A stretch of DNA of 10,136 bases, from NCBI GenBank assembly GCA_023627715.1, contig JAMAHW010000260.1, positions 1 through 10,136 on the forward strand. The letters run 5' to 3'. Of the stretch, positions 7,641 to 10,136 are shown in pieces. This DNA is from Periconia sp. R9002 (taxonomy: Eukaryota > Ascomycota > Dothideomycetes > Pleosporales > Periconiaceae). Each line of letters begins with the position of its first letter. Within the stretch, counting starts at the first letter, position 1. Under the pieces are notes generated by a model that did no database searches, was not told the DNA's origin, and saw only the letters and a program-made list of their open reading frames with translations. The translations under genes were made by a program, and so were the position numbers.

Positions 7641-7696
7641 TTAGCTTAAACTATGCGCTACTTATACTTTACTCTTCTAATACTTAATTATTAAAC
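7641..7696 (-). promoter_or_regulatory. 5' leader with expected primer binding site (primer not identified)
   Basis: These 56 bases separate the 5' LTR (ending at 7697) from the inferred Gag start. A tRNA primer binding site should begin at or just after the LTR. The minus strand begins GTTTAATAATTAAGTATTAG, which does not begin with the usual TGG. TAA within it could be a mutated TGG, but I cannot assign a tRNA. Self-priming or an unusual primer cannot be excluded. Confidence 0.4.
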
Positions 7697-7934
7697 TATT
7701 AGGGTTTTACTTAGGCCTTTAAAGTAGGATACTAGGTAGTGCGTAAAGGGAGTAAATAGAAATATAATACTACAGGATAATAGTAGGGTGTGTAACTGTT
7801 AATAAGCACGATGTAATAGATTCTAAATAGTAGATATTAAAAGTAGGGTAGCTCTTTAGTTAAAAGATTAAATTAATAATAAAGACTATCTAAAAAGTGT
7901 AATATATACTTACTATATACTAATAAAATTCCTA

Positions 7935-8035
7935 AGCTCTATAGCTCTATAGTCTCTGTTACTTATAGAGACACATATTTTATAGAGACGTCCCTATATC
8001 TCTATCTATCTTAGTATCCGTAGAGTTATAGAGCT
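7935..8035 (-). repeat. Inverted repeat within the 5' LTR
   Basis: AGCTCTATAGCTCTA (7935-7949) pairs with TAGAGTTATAGAGCT (8021-8035) at 14 of 15 positions, enclosing 71 bases. The same pair is present in the other LTR at 1322-1336 and 1408-1422. In the transcript it would sit just downstream of the TATA-like word, so it could form a stem near the RNA 5' end. A role in packaging or strand transfer is speculation. Confidence 0.55.
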
Positions 8036-8045
8036 GTTATATAAC
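8036..8045 (-). promoter_or_regulatory. TATA-like promoter element in the 5' LTR
   Basis: GTTATATAAC is self-complementary and is found at the same place in both LTRs (1423-1432 in the left copy). It is about 140 bases inside the LTR in element sense, a reasonable place for the end of U3. In such AT-rich DNA TATA words are common, so conservation between the LTRs proves little. Treat as tentative. Confidence 0.3.
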
Positions 8046-8184
8046 CCTTAGTTACGTGTCTATATTATAGTCCGCCTTAGGTCTAAGATCCTAGTCCTTA
8101 TCCTTATAGTGCTACTTATAATTATTATTGAAATTACACTTACTATAAGTGCTAAGAGTAATTCTGTAAGGCATAGCCGTAACA

Positions 8185-8189
8185 CTAAT
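8185..8189. repeat. Target site duplication CTAAT, right copy
   Basis: Exact repeat of 1079-1083, directly after the TG terminus of the 5' LTR. It fixes the element's outer boundaries to the base. Confidence 0.85.
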
Positions 8190-8960
8190 ACTTATACTTA
8201 TTTTAAACTAATTAGTAAATAGCTATAATAACTAACTATAATAAACTACTTTATATACTATAAGTTTTTAAGCTAGGTTTAAAATTATTATAATATTAAA
8301 TAAATAGCTACGCTCTTAATTAGTTTTTAAGTAGTATTTACTAAGCTTTTATTAACTCTTTTTAGCAGCTATATAAACTATAATAGGCTAGTTTATACTA
8401 TCTATTTTATTATTATTATTAAAGTTTTTCTCTATAGAGTCTAAGAAATTAAAGAGTTTATTATATATAAGCTATATATAAAAAATCTATAGTTTACTAG
8501 TTTTACTTAAAAAAGTTATTACTATCTTAAATCTATATAGTATATTTATAATAAGCTTAAGGTAGTGCTACTTAGCGCGCAAAAGTTAAAGTTATTAAAG
8601 GTTTTAAAAATTAATATAGAAAGAGTAAATATTACTAGAGCTACTAAGTATATAATTATTTATTTTTAGTTAGATTTCTTAAATTAACTATTTATTAATA
8701 TACTTTTATAGCTTAAGCGTATACTAATATATATTATAAGTAGAGTTCTATTTTATTTTAATATTACGTATAACTCTAAAATATTACTTTAGTAGTATAT
8801 TACTCTATAATATAATAAAGCGCTTAAAACGTTATAGAGATATATTAATTATAATATAAATAGCCCTAATCTTTAAAAGGCTTAGTTTATAATAAATAGC
8901 TATAATAAATATAGAGTACGTACTTTATAAAGTAAGTTTAGTACTAATATAGTAACCTAG
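8190..8960 (-). pseudogene. hAT transposase relic, catalytic-region blocks right of the insertion
   Basis: One minus-strand frame (phase 2) runs through with only TAA/TAG breaks. Near 8870-8930 it reads IIAIYYKLSLLKIRA followed by IYIIIINISL*RF, resembling the NIVAAI and CIAHIINLA-Q-F blocks. At 8736-8753 it reads K*NSTY, the hAT RWNSTY motif with Trp as a stop, followed by LKL*KYINK*L. LKLIINILYRFK (about 8530-8565) matches L--L--IL-PF; TFLSKTSKL* and YNKLFNFLDSIEK follow. KLSKYYLKTN (YYLKTN at 8319-8336) and LFNIIIILNLA*KL (8262-8282 at its end) match the YY-KTD and A-ILDPR-KL blocks. These are consecutive hAT landmarks in the right order. The frame is cut at 8189 by the Ty3/gypsy element and resumes in register at 1083. 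Confidence 0.8.
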
Positions 8961-10136
8961 ATCTTTTAAATATAATATTACTAAATTAGGTCTTTTTTAC
9001 TTAAATTATCTAAAGAAGCTAGTTTAAAGTAATAGATAATATCCTATATAATAAGGTTAATAATATAGGTAAAATATAGTATAGTATTTTCTATTACACT
9101 CTAGAAAATATTAATAGCTTAAAAGCTATATTTAATAGTTTAAGTAAGAGTAGTATTATTACTAGTATTATTATACGTAATACCTAGAAGATAATAGGTA
9201 GTATTTATACGTAAAAGTAAAGTTATAACTTTAGTACCTATTAAGAAACTAGTATAGCGCCTATAAATTAGGATAAAATTAAGTAATTTATTCTATAGCT
9301 TCTAGTCTAATATAATATACAACGCCTTAATAGCTAGAAAACTAATATAATTATTAGTAGACTAAGTATTTAGAGTAAAAGAAATTTTTCTAGTAGAAAA
9401 GAGGTTATCTAAAAGCTTTTACCTAGTAATTTTAAATTACTTTTAGAAAATTACTTTAAATTTATATTAAGAAACTAGTATAGTATTTAGTTAAAAAAAT
9501 TAGATAAATTATTAAAAAGAGGGCTTCTTAACTATATAAAATAACTATTAGTTATTAATTACTACTTATATAAGCTCCTTTTTAAAAGCTATAGTAGTTT
9601 ATATTAGAATAGCACTTAGTGTAATCTAGTTTTAGAGTTAAGGTATATATACTAGTATAATAGTTAGCGTATAAATAGGAATACTTATAGTTTTATAAAA
9701 TTATAATCTAAAGTAATTTACTAGGTACTTTATACTAATAGCACCTACCTAAAAATACTATATAGAAATTCTATAGTTATAGTAGAATATACGTAGATTA
9801 CTATTAGTAATATTAGCTCTCTTACTAAAAGCCTTTTAGCTTATACTAGTACGTATAGGTAAAGCCTAGCGTAGGTATTAACTTTTAGTATCTAAGGCCT
9901 ATTATATCTCTTACTACTAACCTAACTAAGCTTTAACTATAGTTTTATATACATCTTTTAGGTAATTTTTTAGTTATAGGTATTTAAGTATTATAATATC
10001 TACTCTTACTCTACTCTTTAGATATTAACTAAATAAAATTTTAAGAGAGTTAAAACTAGGTAGTAGGTTATTTATATTTATTTCTATTATTTTTATAGGT
10101 AGGATAGGTAGTTTTAGTAATAAATATCTATAATAA
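8961..10136. other. AT-rich RIP-mutated flank, perhaps the 5' part of the hAT element
   Basis: CpA and TpG remain nearly absent, so this is also former repeat DNA. A hAT transposase normally has about 250-300 residues before the NIVAAI/CIAH blocks, which would fill roughly 8961-9800 on the minus strand. Read in phase 2, the first part gives RPNLVILYLKDLGYYIST. I cannot identify the zinc-finger (BED) or TTD-WTS motifs, and I did not find a terminal inverted repeat or an 8 bp duplication. Plus-strand frames over the same stretch gave nothing recognisable. No gene, RNA or promoter is supported. Confidence 0.4.

Larger units (their letters stand above)
1084..8184 (-). mobile_element. Ty3/gypsy (Metaviridae-type) LTR retrotransposon, full-length but RIP-killed
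   Basis: This is a 7,101 bp element with two 488 bp LTRs, flanking CTAAT duplications, a polypurine tract beside the left LTR and one Gag-Pol frame. All of it is read on the minus strand, so the right LTR is the 5' LTR. The domain order Gag, protease, RT, RNase H, integrase, chromodomain is that of Ty3/gypsy chromoviruses, common in fungi. The integrase lies after RNase H, which excludes Ty1/copia. It interrupts a hAT transposase gene. Every coding domain carries many in-frame TAA/TAG codons from RIP and there is one frameshift, so it is not autonomous. It cannot be given a family name without a repeat library. Confidence 0.95.
7697..8184 (-). repeat. 5' LTR (right copy), 488 bp
   Basis: Aligns end to end with 1084-1571 without gaps. 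In element orientation it begins with the canonical TG (plus-strand CA at 8183-8184) and ends TA, presumably from CA. In the 5' copy the LTR carries the promoter and the start of the RNA. A TATA-like word at 8036-8045 and the inverted repeat 7935-7949 / 8021-8035 are the only internal signals I see. The CTAAT duplication follows directly. Confidence 0.94.

Noticed and set aside
1..10136. AT-rich mitochondrial or plasmid DNA
   Set aside because: The low GC comes with CpA/TpG depletion and nuclear-type transposons with target duplications, which fits RIP of nuclear repeats. No mitochondrial gene or tRNA was seen.
8190..10136. Plus-strand protein-coding gene in the right flank
   Set aside because: Plus-strand frames are broken everywhere and give no recognisable motif. 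The minus strand gives ordered hAT blocks over the first 770 bases.
1..10136. Defence system, gene cluster or regulatory RNA locus
   Set aside because: No coding, RNA or array structure beyond the two transposon relics could be supported.

Overview
The window is non-genic, transposon-derived DNA, most likely from a filamentous ascomycete (Pezizomycotina). It is very AT-rich. CpA and TpG are strongly depleted and TpA is in excess everywhere, which is the signature of repeat-induced point mutation (RIP), a premeiotic process that turns C into T in duplicated fungal DNA. No intact protein gene is present. Long reading frames can still be followed when TAA/TAG are read as former CAA/CAG/CGA/TGG and Tyr as former Cys or His. 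No RNA gene or host gene was seen.

Layout. (1) Positions 1-1083 and 8190-8960 are two parts of one RIP-destroyed hAT-family transposase gene on the minus strand: RWNSTY-type block, central blocks, and hATC dimerisation domain at the extreme left. (2) Positions 1084-8184 are a structurally complete 7.1 kb Ty3/gypsy LTR retrotransposon on the minus strand, inserted into the hAT gene. It has two 488 bp LTRs, a 5 bp target duplication CTAAT (1079-1083 and 8185-8189), a G-rich polypurine tract beside the 3' LTR (1572-1585), and one Gag-Pol frame read from about 7640 down to about 2276. The order is Gag capsid, two CCHC zinc knuckles, protease, reverse transcriptase, RNase H, integrase (zinc finger, DD35E core), chromodomain. 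(3) A degraded plus-strand frame (1732 to about 2278) lies antisense to the element's 3' region. (4) Positions 160-1000 and 8961-10136 are AT-rich, RIP-like DNA with no confident identity; the first holds a small island of CpG-containing palindromes.

History as read from the sequence: a hAT transposon was present, the Ty3/gypsy element inserted into its transposase gene, and both were then mutated by RIP. The two LTRs differ at about 32 of 488 positions by hand count. All differences are C/T or G/A transitions and there are no indels, so RIP rather than slow neutral decay accounts for the divergence. The protease, RT and both integrase aspartates examined are changed to Asn, and all the zinc-knuckle cysteines to Tyr, so this copy cannot move autonomously. 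I found no undescribed functional system. The points most worth following are the nested hAT, the antisense frame, and the unexplained palindromic segment between hAT domains.
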